In this document: piece after piece, positions 6,995 through 13,708 of the stretch
How positions within the stretch are numbered: position 1 is the stretch's first letter
Layout: the number at the start of each line of letters is the position of its first letter
Assembly (NCBI GenBank): GCA_000431215.1
Contig: HF985586.1
Location: 11,869 to 26,914 of the forward strand
Source: Prevotella sp. CAG:1031
GTDB lineage: Bacteria; Bacteroidota; Bacteroidia; Bacteroidales; Muribaculaceae
Direction of reading: 5' to 3'
DNA length: 15,046 nucleotides
The notes under the pieces: model-generated
What the model was told of the DNA's origin: nothing
What the model saw: only the letters and a program-made list of their open reading frames with translations
Databases searched by the model: none
Made by a program: the position numbers and the translations under genes

Positions 6995-8680
6995 TTACTC
7001 CATGAGCTTGCGATAGCGTCGGCGCACGGGCTCTTTGCCTCCGTTGTGGGCTCGTTTGAATTCTTCGTAGTCGCTATAGGAGCCTTCGTAGAAAACAACG
7101 TTGCCTTCGCCTTCAAACGAGAGGATATGAGTGCAGATTCGGTCGAGGAACCAGCGGTCGTGACTGACGACAACAGCGCATCCGGCGAAGTCGTCGAGAC
7201 CTTCTTCGAGGGCGCGCAGGGTGTTGACGTCGATGTCGTTGGTAGGCTCGTCGAGAAGAAGTACGTTGCCTTCCTGTTTCAGCGCCATGGCAAGGTGCAG
7301 ACGGTTCCGCTCGCCGCCGCTGAGCACTCCGATTTTCTTCTCCTGATCAGCGCCGGTGAAGTTGAAGCGCGACAGATAGGCTCGGGCGTTGATGTCGCGG
7401 CCGCCCATGCGGAATGTCTCGGTGCCTTGACTTATGACTTCATAGACGGTTTTGTCGGGCAGAAGGTCGTGGTGGTTTTGGTCGACGTATGCGATTTTCA
7501 CTGTTTCACCGACATCGAAGGTTCCGGCGTCAGGCGTCTCCTGACCCATGATGAGTCGGAAAAGGGTTGTCTTTCCGGCTCCGTTGGGGCCGATGACGCC
7601 GACGATTCCGTTGGGAGGCAGAACGAAGTTGAGATTGTCGAAGAGCTGTTTCTTCCCAAAAGACTTTGCCAGTCCATGGGCCTCGATAACCTGATTTCCG
7701 AGGCGCGGGCCGTTGGGGATGAAGATCTCGAGCTTCTCTTCGCGGGCTTTCTGGTCTTCGTTGAGAAGACGGTCATAGCTGTTGAGTCGGGCTTTTCCTT
7801 TTGCCTGACGGGCTTTCGGAGCCATGCGCACCCATTCGAGCTCGCGTTCAAGAGTCTTGCGGCGTTTCGACGCCTGTTTCTCTTCCTGAGCCATGCGCTT
7901 GGTCTTCTGGTCGAGCCAGCTCGAATAGTTTCCTTTCCATGGGATTCCCTCACCACGGTCGAGCTCGAGAATCCAACCGGCCACATGGTCGAGGAAATAG
8001 CGGTCGTGGGTGATGGCGATGACAGTGCCGGGATACTGGCGCAGGTGCTGCTCAAGCCAGTCGATCGACTCGGCGTCGAGATGGTTGGTAGGTTCGTCGA
8101 GAAGCAGAATGTCGGGTTGCTGGAGAAGAAGACGGCAGAGAGCCACGCGGCGGCGTTCACCGCCGGAGAGGGTGGCGATTGTCTGATCGTCGGGCGGACA
8201 CTGGAGCGCGTCCATGGCGCGCTCGAGCTTGCTGTCGATATTCCAGGCGTCGGCAGCGTCGAGATGGTCCTGCAGTTCGGCCTGACGCGCGATAAGGGCC
8301 TCCATCTTGTCGGGGTCTTCGAGGACATCGGGGTCGGCAAAGGCTTCGTTGACCTTGTCGAATTCGGCCAGCATGTCCATAACGGGCTTCACTCCCTCGC
8401 GCACAACTTCAATGACGGTTTTGTCGGGATCGAGCTGAGGATCCTGCTCGAGATAGCCGACAGTGTAGCCCGGCGAGAAAACAACCTCGCCCTGATAACT
8501 CTTGTCGATTCCGGCTATAATCTTCAGCAGAGTCGACTTCCCGGCGCCGTTAAGGCCGATAATGCCGATCTTGGCTCCGTAGAAGAATGAGAGATAGATA
8601 TTTTTAAGGACTTGTTTCTGTGGCGGGTAGATTTTGCTTACGCCCACCATCGAGAAGATAATCTTTTTGTCGTCGGCCAT
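6995..8680 (-). CDS. ettA: Energy-dependent translational throttle protein EttA (ABC-F)
   Basis: Soluble ABC-F ATPase with two nucleotide-binding domains and no membrane segments. EttA binds the ribosomal E site and gates the first elongation step according to ATP/ADP. The protein is 561 residues, against about 555 for the E. coli form. Domain 1 has Walker A GLNGAGKS (42-49), signature LSGGERRR (171-178) and Walker B ILLLDE (191-196). Domain 2 has GPNGAGKT (364-371), LSGGERNR (453-460) and VLLLDE (473-478). The linker between them is long and charged (about 255-320), as in ABC-F factors. The N-terminus MADDKKIIFSMVGVSKIYPP matches EttA rather than Uup or antibiotic-resistance ABC-F proteins. 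It sits between def and a small SDR-like gene, in an operon headed by ruvX, 45 bp after the def stop. Confidence 0.96.
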   Translation of the reverse strand: MADDKKIIFSMVGVSKIYPPQKQVLKNIYLSFFYGAKIGIIGLNGAGKSTLLKIIAGIDKSYQGEVVFSPGYTVGYLEQDPQLDPDKTVIEVVREGVKPVMDMLAEFDKVNEAFADPDVLEDPDKMEALIARQAELQDHLDAADAWNIDSKLERAMDALQCPPDDQTIATLSGGERRRVALCRLLLQQPDILLLDEPTNHLDAESIDWLEQHLRQYPGTVIAITHDRYFLDHVAGWILELDRGEGIPWKGNYSSWLDQKTKRMAQEEKQASKRRKTLERELEWVRMAPKARQAKGKARLNSYDRLLNEDQKAREEKLEIFIPNGPRLGNQVIEAHGLAKSFGKKQLFDNLNFVLPPNGIVGVIGPNGAGKTTLFRLIMGQETPDAGTFDVGETVKIAYVDQNHHDLLPDKTVYEVISQGTETFRMGGRDINARAYLSRFNFTGADQEKKIGVLSGGERNRLHLAMALKQEGNVLLLDEPTNDIDVNTLRALEEGLDDFAGCAVVVSHDRWFLDRICTHILSFEGEGNVVFYEGSYSDYEEFKRAHNGGKEPVRRRYRKLME

Positions 8681-8700
8681 AGAAATGGTTGATTATTGAG

Positions 8701-8726
8701 ATTTCAAACTATCGGTTAATTGAAAT
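8701..8726. repeat. Short inverted repeat at the def-ettA junction
   Basis: The arms ATTTCAA (8701-8707) and TTGAAAT (8720-8726) are perfectly complementary with a 12-nt spacer and reach into the def stop codon. It could fold as a weak AT-rich hairpin in the def-ettA mRNA. No U-run follows, so it is not a standard terminator. Confidence 0.35.
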
Positions 8727-9304
8727 TAATGGCGCATTCCGCCACGTTTTGGCTGAGCGTAGCGCACGGGATAGCCTGCACGTATCTTGCCTTCGGCAAG
8801 GTTGCGCAGCTTGTTGCGGATCAGCTGCTTGCGGATAGCGGAGATGTGATCGGTATAGACCTTCCCCTCGAGATGGTCACATTCGTGCTGGACTATTCTT
8901 GCCAGAAAGCCTGAGATTTCCTCTTCGTGAGGCTCGAAATTCTCGTCGAGCCAGCTGAGCCTGATATGATGGACACGCTTAACGGCCTCACTGAGTCCGG
9001 GAAGACTCAGGCATCCTTCGGTGCAGGTTTCTTCGGGGCCTTCAAGCACCTCTATTTCCGGATTGACGAGAACCAGTTTCCGACCCTTGCATCCGGGATC
9101 TTCGTCGCCCATGACGTCGGCATCGATAACGACCAGACGGATATTGCGTCCGATCTGCGGAGCTGCAAGACCGACTCCTTCGGAGGCGTACATGGTTTCG
9201 AACATATCGGCTACAAGTTTTTTCAGCTCGGGATAGTCGTTCGGCACGTCTTCGCTGACGCGCCGAAGTACCGGATGACCGTAGATATAGATAGGTAATA
9301 TCAT
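8726..9304 (-). CDS. def: Peptide deformylase
   Basis: Metalloenzyme that removes the formyl group from the N-terminal methionine of new proteins at the ribosome exit. All three family motifs are intact: GVGLAAPQIG (43-52), EGCLS (96-100, metal-binding Cys98) and HECDH (140-144, metal-binding His140 and His144 with catalytic Glu141). Length is 192 residues with a C-terminal extension of about 30 residues after the usual helix, ending in a basic tail. The start ATG at 9304 overlaps the ruvX stop by four bases (ATGA), a sign of translational coupling. Its company with ruvX and ettA suggests a translation/housekeeping operon. Confidence 0.98.
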   Translation of the reverse strand: MILPIYIYGHPVLRRVSEDVPNDYPELKKLVADMFETMYASEGVGLAAPQIGRNIRLVVIDADVMGDEDPGCKGRKLVLVNPEIEVLEGPEETCTEGCLSLPGLSEAVKRVHHIRLSWLDENFEPHEEEISGFLARIVQHECDHLEGKVYTDHISAIRKQLIRNKLRNLAEGKIRAGYPVRYAQPKRGGMRH

Positions 9305-9729
9305 TGCATTGATTTATATTGTTGGCTGTCAAGAAAGTCCGATAGGATTATTGTGGCTGCGATCTCATCGACAACAGCCTTGTCGCGTCGGCGCATTTTC
9401 GGCATACCGCCGTCGATCATAGCCCTATGGGCCAATACCGACGTGAAACGCTCGTCGAAAAAAACAACAGGCATCGATGGCAATGCGCGCCGCAGGGCCG
9501 CAACGCCGGGACGGATGTAGCGCATCGATTCGCTGTCGTTGCCGCGCATATCGCGTGGTTGGCCTACGACGATCATATCGACGTCGTTCTCAGTGGTATA
9601 GCGCCTGAGCCACGCTGTCAGTTCCGATGTGGAAACTGTAGCGATGCCCCCCGGCACGAGCCGGAGAATATCAGTGGCGGCAATTCCGCAACGGCGCCTC
9701 CCGTAATCGATAGCAACAATCCTACCCAT
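9301..9729 (-). CDS. ruvX: Putative Holliday junction resolvase / pre-16S rRNA nuclease YqgF
   Basis: YqgF/RuvX family RNase H-like nuclease of 142 residues, the normal size. Family members process the 5' end of 16S rRNA; an older proposal is Holliday-junction resolution. The first strand carries the conserved acidic residue (MGRIVAIDYGRRRCGIA, Asp8). Further blocks are IVVGQPRDMRGNDSES (53-68), FDERFTS (91-97) and the C-terminal acidic site DEIAATIILSDFL (121-133). It heads the operon: a -7 box lies 17-24 bp upstream of its ATG, and its stop overlaps the def start by 4 bp. It is divergent from mnmE. Confidence 0.95.
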   Translation of the reverse strand: MGRIVAIDYGRRRCGIAATDILRLVPGGIATVSTSELTAWLRRYTTENDVDMIVVGQPRDMRGNDSESMRYIRPGVAALRRALPSMPVVFFDERFTSVLAHRAMIDGGMPKMRRRDKAVVDEIAATIILSDFLDSQQYKSMQ

Positions 9730-9745
9730 AACCGGTTATTTCCGG

Positions 9746-9776
9746 CAAAATTACAAAAAAGCGGCCACACCCGCAA
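9746..9776 (-). promoter_or_regulatory. Predicted ruvX-operon promoter
   Basis: On the minus strand TTG (9776-9774), 20 nt, then TAATTTTG (9753-9746), matching the Bacteroidota -33/-7 consensus. The predicted leader is only about 10 nt. It should drive ruvX-def-ettA and the SDR-like gene. Confidence 0.6.
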
Positions 9777-9817
9777 TTGCCCGGCTCATTTCAGAAAATT
9801 GTTCGGGAAATTCTCAC

Positions 9818-9825
9818 TACCTTTG
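9818..9825 (+). promoter_or_regulatory. Predicted mnmE -7 box
   Basis: TACCTTTG, a perfect TAnnTTTG match, ends 8 bp before the mnmE ATG at 9834. The best upstream partner is ATTG at 9798-9801, whose 16-nt spacing is shorter than usual. If this box is used, the mRNA would be almost leaderless. Confidence 0.5.
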
Positions 9826-9833
9826 TGCACATC

Positions 9834-11168
9834 ATGATTCAGGAAAACGACACAATCTGCGCCGTCGCCACCGGAGGCGTGGCCCCATCAGGTATCGCGG
9901 TAGTTCGCCTCAGCGGCCCCGATGCCATAGCCATAGCCGACACGGTCTGGAAAGGACGACGCCTTGCCGATTCGAAATCCCACACCGCTCATTTCGGAGC
10001 CATCTTCGATCCCGCCGATCATCTGCGGCTCGACGAGGCTGTAGCCACGCCCTTTATCGGCCCGAACTCGTTTACAGGTGAAAACACCGTGGAGTTTTCG
10101 GTCCACGGCTCGCTCTGGCTCCAGCGCACTCTCGTTGATATCCTCTGCCGCCAGGGCGCCCGACTCGCCGAACCGGGGGAATTCACGCGCCGCGCATTCC
10201 TCAACGGACGTATCGACCTCGCGCAGGCTGAAGCTGTGGCCGACGTGATAGCATCTACCTCGGCAGCGGCCCACCGCCTCGCCCTCAGCCAACTCAGCGG
10301 AGAATTCTCACGGCGCCTCGATAAGCTGCGTGAGGATCTGACAGAGCTTGCCGCTCTGCTTGAACTTGAGCTCGATTTCAGTGAGGAAGACGTAGAGTTT
10401 GCCTCCCGAAAAAAACTCGCCGAATCAGCTTCGGCAACTCTCTCCGAACTCAACCGGCTGCATGAGTCATTTGCAACGGGTGACGCTCTGCTCCACGGGA
10501 TTAAAGTCGCCATAGTCGGACCGACAAACGCCGGCAAGTCGTCGCTCTTGAACGCACTTCTCGGGACTGAAAGAGCCATCGTCAGCGATATTCACGGAAC
10601 GACCCGCGATATTGTGGCCGAGACTCTTCAGCTCGGAGGATTCACCTTCCGGCTTATGGACACCGCCGGATTGCGCCAGTCCGACGACCCAATCGAGCAG
10701 ATTGGCATATCGCGTTCACGCGAGGCTGCCGCCGAAGCCGCAATCATCTTATCGGTAAGCTCGCCTGATACCGATGACGAGCCCCTTCCTCCGACATCAG
10801 CCAGAATAATCAGAATCGCTTCGAAAGCCGATCTCGGAAAGGACGCTGACTCCGGCGCCATAGCGATCAGCACCCGTACCGGCGAAGGGCTTCCGGCCCT
10901 TCGTGACGCACTTATCGACGCGGCGCGCCAGCTTACAGCCGACGCGGATGCCGACGTCATCGTGACGAACGCGCGCCATGCCGAATCGATCTCCCGAGCC
11001 GCCCAAGCCTTGTCGCGAGTAGTCGACGGTCTCAACTCAGGCCTCAGTGGCGACCTCGTGGCCCAGGATCTCCGCGAAACCACCCACCACCTAGCCTCCA
11101 TAACCGGCGCCATCACCACCCCCGCCATCCTCTCCACCATATTCTCGCGTTTCTGCATCGGAAAGTAA
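9834..11168 (+). CDS. mnmE: tRNA modification GTPase MnmE
   Basis: GTPase that with MnmG installs the (carboxymethyl)aminomethyl group on U34 of certain tRNAs. Of several possible starts, ATG 9834 is chosen because it gives the family N-terminus MIQENDTICAVATGG; upstream codons would include promoter sequence. The product is 444 residues. It has a folate-binding N-domain, a helical middle domain, and a G-domain with G1 GPTNAGKS (229-236), G2 HGTTRD, G3 DTAG (276-279) and G4 SKAD (330-333, Ser replacing the usual Asn). The C-terminal motif FCIGK has the conserved Cys441. The last bases are the probable attachment site of the accessory element that follows. Divergent from ruvX. Confidence 0.97.
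   Translation: MIQENDTICAVATGGVAPSGIAVVRLSGPDAIAIADTVWKGRRLADSKSHTAHFGAIFDPADHLRLDEAVATPFIGPNSFTGENTVEFSVHGSLWLQRTLVDILCRQGARLAEPGEFTRRAFLNGRIDLAQAEAVADVIASTSAAAHRLALSQLSGEFSRRLDKLREDLTELAALLELELDFSEEDVEFASRKKLAESASATLSELNRLHESFATGDALLHGIKVAIVGPTNAGKSSLLNALLGTERAIVSDIHGTTRDIVAETLQLGGFTFRLMDTAGLRQSDDPIEQIGISRSREAAAEAAIILSVSSPDTDDEPLPPTSARIIRIASKADLGKDADSGAIAISTRTGEGLPALRDALIDAARQLTADADADVIVTNARHAESISRAAQALSRVVDGLNSGLSGDLVAQDLRETTHHLASITGAITTPAILSTIFSRFCIGK
11151..11168 (+). other. Candidate attachment site at the 3' end of mnmE
   Basis: The final 18 bases, TTCTGCATCGGAAAGTAA, encode FCIGK-stop. The equivalent end of mnmE (trmE/thdF) is the established integration site of Salmonella genomic island 1 and related elements. 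Here an integrase gene and accessory genes follow directly. The matching direct repeat at the far end of the element would be outside the window, so this is an inference from position and known biology. Confidence 0.45.
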
Positions 11169-11177
11169 TTAGTTGAT

Positions 11178-11198
11178 TATCAATAATTTATATTGATA
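11178..11198. repeat. 8-bp inverted repeat just after mnmE
   Basis: Perfect arms TATCAATA (11178-11185) and TATTGATA (11191-11198) with a 5-nt spacer start 10 bp after the mnmE stop. A second, smaller palindrome (TTGA-TTA-TCAA) overlaps it. The geometry fits core-type recombinase sites around a short crossover region, but an AT-rich chance palindrome is possible. Confidence 0.4.
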
Positions 11199-11240
11199 GC
11201 AATTGACTGTTACTGAGCGACAAAACTTAACTCTTACAAG

Positions 11241-11280
11241 AACGCCTAATGCTGATAACTGTCAGTGTTAGGCGTTTTTA
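11241..11280 (+). terminator. Rho-independent terminator downstream of mnmE
   Basis: The stem AACGCCTAA (11241-11249) pairs with TTAGGCGTT (11268-11276). There is a further inner CTGA/TCAG pairing, and the stem runs into a T-rich tail (GTTTTTA). It should end mnmE transcription before the accessory genes. Confidence 0.8.
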
Positions 11281-11286
11281 TGCACC

Positions 11287-11308
11287 ATTTTGTACGGATT
11301 TTGTACGA
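11287..11308 (+). repeat. Tandem 11-bp direct repeat with GTACG core
   Basis: ATTTTGTACGG is followed immediately by ATTTTGTACGA, one helical turn apart. The repeat is between the mnmE terminator and the HTH gene. It is a candidate arm-type site for the neighbouring recombinase or a binding site for the HTH protein. Confidence 0.6.
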
Positions 11309-11354
11309 CAGCGACTCATTTCACCCCAAGCGTCAGCAAGGTGGTGGAGAATGT

Positions 11355-11400
11355 GGTACGTCACGGTACGTCGTGATACGCCATGATACGATTAGTAACG
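11355..11400 (+). repeat. Array of five 10-bp-phased TACG repeats
   Basis: GGTACG, GGTACG, GATACG, GATACG and a degenerate GTAACG occur at 11355, 11365, 11375, 11385 and 11395, exactly 10 bp apart with variable 4-nt spacers. The array ends 17 bp before the ATG of the four-HTH protein. All copies face the same side of the helix, as expected for cooperative protein binding. Possible operator, arm-type site array or recombination enhancer. Confidence 0.65.
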
Positions 11401-11417
11401 AAATTAACACGTATGAC

Positions 11418-12329
11418 ATGAGTAGCAACATCAAAGTTGAGAGAATCTGCGAATGGTGCGGAAAGAAATTTATCGCCCAGACCACAGTCACACGCTTCTG
11501 CTCGAAGCGGTGTTCGGAACGCTCGTATAAGGAGAGATTCCGTCAGAAGAAGATGGCCGTCTCAAATCAAGAGACTGCCACAAATGCCGCCAACAATAAA
11601 TGGAAGGACAAAGATTTTCTGACTCCGACCCAAGCGGCTGAATTGTTGGGCATCGGTAGAATGTCAATCTATCGCTATATCCGGAATGGAAAAATCAAAG
11701 TCGTCAGATTCGAGCGAAAGACACTCATCAGCAAAGCCGACATTCAGGCGATGTTCGATTTTCTCTCACCGAAAGAAAGTGAGCCAAAAAAGACCACTGA
11801 GAAAAAAGGAAAGTCCCTTTCCGACTTTTACACCCGCGCCGAGATTCGGGAGAAATTCGGGGTCAAGGATTCGTGGATTTACAAAGTGGTCGCCGAGAAC
11901 AATGTACCAAAGATCATTCTTCGTGGCAAGGCTTATTTCAGCAAAAGTCATATCGACCGACTTTTCTCAACGAGAAAGGAGAATTCGGAAATTACGGAGT
12001 GGTATTCGGTTGAGGATATTCAGGAAAAATATGGCATGACACTCTCGGCTATTTACACTCTGGTCTCCAAAATCGGAATTCCGAAACGCAAGGAGGGGTC
12101 GAAGGTGTATTACTCCAAATATCACTTCGATGTGGCGAAAGGTGCCAAATCAGCTGAGGATGTGGAGTTTATCTCAGTGCCCGAAGCCATAGAAAAATAC
12201 ACGCTGACACGCGACCAGCTGTATCACTACGTCAAGACATACAAGATAACCAAGCTCCGATGCGGCAAGTATGTCAAGTTGAACGCCAAAGAGTTAGAGG
12301 CATTGTTCAACCCTGAGATTCAGTTATAA
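11418..12329 (+). CDS. Zinc-ribbon protein with four tandem MerR/excisionase-like HTH units
   Basis: 303-residue DNA-binding protein, exact role unknown. Residues 11-32 have a C-x2-C-x13-C-x3-C zinc-binding pattern (Cys11, 14, 28, 32) followed by a basic stretch. Then come four copies of a 47-residue winged HTH unit of the excisionase/MerR (HTH_17) type, at about 67-113, 137-183, 195-241 and 251-297. Each has the pattern of a start such as (F/W)-(L/Y/I)-(T/S), a -IY- or -LY- recognition-helix core, a basic wing and a closing helix. ATG 11418 is chosen because the frame upstream is low-complexity and runs through the repeat array and terminator. It lies directly before a tyrosine recombinase on the same strand, so a role as recombination directionality factor or regulator of the integrase is plausible. 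Single-copy HTH_17 proteins are the usual excisionases; four copies are unusual. Confidence 0.88.
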   Translation: MSSNIKVERICEWCGKKFIAQTTVTRFCSKRCSERSYKERFRQKKMAVSNQETATNAANNKWKDKDFLTPTQAAELLGIGRMSIYRYIRNGKIKVVRFERKTLISKADIQAMFDFLSPKESEPKKTTEKKGKSLSDFYTRAEIREKFGVKDSWIYKVVAENNVPKIILRGKAYFSKSHIDRLFSTRKENSEITEWYSVEDIQEKYGMTLSAIYTLVSKIGIPKRKEGSKVYYSKYHFDVAKGAKSAEDVEFISVPEAIEKYTLTRDQLYHYVKTYKITKLRCGKYVKLNAKELEALFNPEIQL

Positions 12330-12330
12330 T

Positions 12331-12350
12331 CCGGTGATTTTTCTCACCGG
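12331..12350. promoter_or_regulatory. Inverted repeat overlapping the recombinase promoter
   Basis: The arms CCGGTGA (12331-12337) and TCACCGG (12344-12350) are perfect complements with a 6-nt T-rich loop, starting 2 bp after the HTH stop. The loop Ts sit about 20 bp upstream of the recombinase -7 box, where a -33 element is expected. It may be an operator for the recombinase gene or a hairpin ending the HTH mRNA (no U-run follows). Confidence 0.5.
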
Positions 12351-12362
12351 GCAACCACCATT

Positions 12363-12370
12363 TACCTTTG
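12363..12370 (+). promoter_or_regulatory. Predicted -7 box of the recombinase gene
   Basis: TACCTTTG matches TAnnTTTG and is 26 bp before the chosen ATG at 12397. The T-run at 12338-12342 about 20 bp upstream may serve as the -33 element. Confidence 0.55.
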
Positions 12371-12396
12371 TACCTTATAATTCAAAACAGCATAAT

Positions 12397-13503
12397 ATGG
12401 AATCAGCAACCATCACCAAAGTGACTCTCCGTCAGGAGAAACTGCGTAGCGGCAAATTGTCGCTCTACCTTGACTACTACCCACCCATCTGGAATCCGCA
12501 CATCAAGAAGATGTCGCGGCGCGAGTTCCTCGGCCTCTATCTCATCGGCAAACCGAAAGACAAGTTCGAGCTTGATTACAATGAGGAAATCATGCTCAAA
12601 GCCCGTGGCATCCGTGCGACCCGTGAACTTGCAATAATCAACGAGGAGTTCGGATTCCTCGACCGCACCAAGAGACAGGCGGACTTCCTTGAATATTTCG
12701 AGAACAAGACCAAAGAGAAATATCAGAAATGGGAAATCGTGTATAAGCATTTCAAGGACTTCTGTAATGGCAGATGCCTCATGAAAGACGTGACCATCGG
12801 ACTGTGCAACGACTTCCGCACCTACATTCTCAAAATCCGTGTCAAACAGTCCGGCAATATCATATCACGCAACTCTGCCGCCGGATATTGGTCTACATTC
12901 CGAGCCCTGCTGAAGATAGCGTATAAGGAGGGCTGGCTGAAAGAGAACGTCAACGACTATCTCGACAGCATCGAATGGGAGGATCCGAAAATCAACTATC
13001 TCGAAATCGAGGAGGTGAAGCGCCTCGCTGCCACTCCCTGCAAAGTAGATGTACTAAAACGGGCATCGCTCTTCGCCTGCATGACCGGGCTTCGTATCAG
13101 CGATATTCTTCAGCTCCGATGGGAGAATATCGAAGTATCTCCCGACGGCGGCTACTGTATGCGTATCCGTACTCAGAAGACCAAGACGCAGGCGACATTA
13201 CCGTTGAGCGATGAAGCTCTGTCGTATTGCGGAGAACCTGGACATGGCATGATATTCAGAGGGCTGAGTCGCGCTCATACACGCGAGCCATTCAAGAAAT
13301 GGCTCAAAGATGCCGGCATCAAAAAGAAAATCACCTTCCACGGGCTGCGTCACACCTACGCTACCTTGCTGATAACCAACGGTACTGACATCTACACCGT
13401 CAGCAAGATGCTTACGCACAAAAACGTAGCCACGACGCAGATCTACGCCGAAGTCGTGAATCAGAAAAAGCGCGATGCCGCCAACTCAATCACCCTCAAA
13501 TGA
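12397..13503 (+). CDS. Tyrosine recombinase / site-specific integrase
   Basis: 368-residue phage-type integrase that would catalyse strand exchange between att sites. It starts at ATG 12397, which lies just after a promoter-like -7 box; the frame upstream would run through that promoter. Order: N-terminal arm-binding-like region (about 1-100, rich in basic residues); core-binding SAM-like domain (about 95-195); catalytic domain (about 200-360). The catalytic set is complete: Arg233 (TGLRISDIL), Lys261 in the beta hairpin (RTQKTKTQ), His315 and Arg318 (HGLRHTYA), His341 (LTHKNVATTQIY) and nucleophile Tyr350. It is therefore likely active. It resembles the integrases of Bacteroidota mobile elements. 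Adjacent to the four-HTH gene and 1.2 kb from the end of mnmE, it is the probable integrase of the element inserted there. Confidence 0.95.
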   Translation: MESATITKVTLRQEKLRSGKLSLYLDYYPPIWNPHIKKMSRREFLGLYLIGKPKDKFELDYNEEIMLKARGIRATRELAIINEEFGFLDRTKRQADFLEYFENKTKEKYQKWEIVYKHFKDFCNGRCLMKDVTIGLCNDFRTYILKIRVKQSGNIISRNSAAGYWSTFRALLKIAYKEGWLKENVNDYLDSIEWEDPKINYLEIEEVKRLAATPCKVDVLKRASLFACMTGLRISDILQLRWENIEVSPDGGYCMRIRTQKTKTQATLPLSDEALSYCGEPGHGMIFRGLSRAHTREPFKKWLKDAGIKKKITFHGLRHTYATLLITNGTDIYTVSKMLTHKNVATTQIYAEVVNQKKRDAANSITLK

Positions 13504-13534
13504 TTGATAAGGTTAAAGCTCAAAGCAGGCACCG

Positions 13535-13570
13535 CAAAAACACCGATCAAAACACCACAAAAACACCGAT
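13535..13570 (+). repeat. Direct repeats downstream of the recombinase gene
   Basis: CAAAAACACCGAT occurs at 13535-13547 and 13558-13570, 23 bp apart, with a related CAAAACACC between them at 13548-13556. The cluster begins 32 bp after the integrase stop. It could be arm-type or accessory-protein binding sites of the integration module. A short ATC microsatellite follows at about 13577-13592. Confidence 0.5.
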
Positions 13571-13654
13571 TTGTGAATCATCATCATCATCATAACCTGT
13601 TTACGCAGAAAGCTACGCGATGCCGCTAAAATTCAATTATCCTGAAATAAAATA

Positions 13655-13672
13655 ATTAGCATATAAGCTAAT
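13655..13672. promoter_or_regulatory. Probable operator of the toxin-antitoxin operon
   Basis: ATTAGC (13655-13660) and GCTAAT (13667-13672) form a perfect 6-bp palindrome with a 6-nt spacer, about 19 bp upstream of the -7 box. Type II toxin-antitoxin operons are usually repressed by their HTH antitoxin at such a site. Its placement over the -33 region fits repression. Confidence 0.5.
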
Positions 13673-13690
13673 AATCTCGAAATTTTGTTA

Positions 13691-13698
13691 TATCTTTG
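13691..13698 (+). promoter_or_regulatory. Predicted -7 box of the toxin-antitoxin operon
   Basis: TATCTTTG matches TAnnTTTG and ends 10 bp before the toxin ATG at 13709, which implies a leader of only a few bases. The -33 region coincides with the inverted repeat upstream; no clear TTTG is present. Confidence 0.55.
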
Positions 13699-13708
13699 TA
13701 GACGAATT

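Noticed and set aside
6992..8590. 532-residue open frame on the plus strand opposite ettA
   Set aside because: It mirrors the codon phase of the EttA gene, which has all ABC motifs. The antisense product shows no domain logic and no promoter.
9777..9833. Upstream extension of mnmE using a TTG start
   Set aside because: The extension runs through the -7 box, and the family N-terminus begins at ATG 9834.
10821..10832. Broken G4 motif in MnmE (SKAD instead of NKxD)
   Set aside because: The Asp is kept and the rest of the GTPase is intact. Variation at the Asn position is tolerated in some GTPases, so this is not strong evidence of loss of function.
11151..11280. tRNA gene as integration target
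   Set aside because: No cloverleaf or tRNA consensus is visible. The stem at 11241-11276 is a terminator hairpin.
11265..11417. N-terminal extension of the four-HTH protein
   Set aside because: The stretch overlaps the terminator stem and both repeat sets. The zinc-ribbon protein begins naturally at ATG 11418.
13535..13592. CRISPR-like array
   Set aside because: There are only two full 13-bp copies and one partial copy, without spacers of even length and without cas genes.
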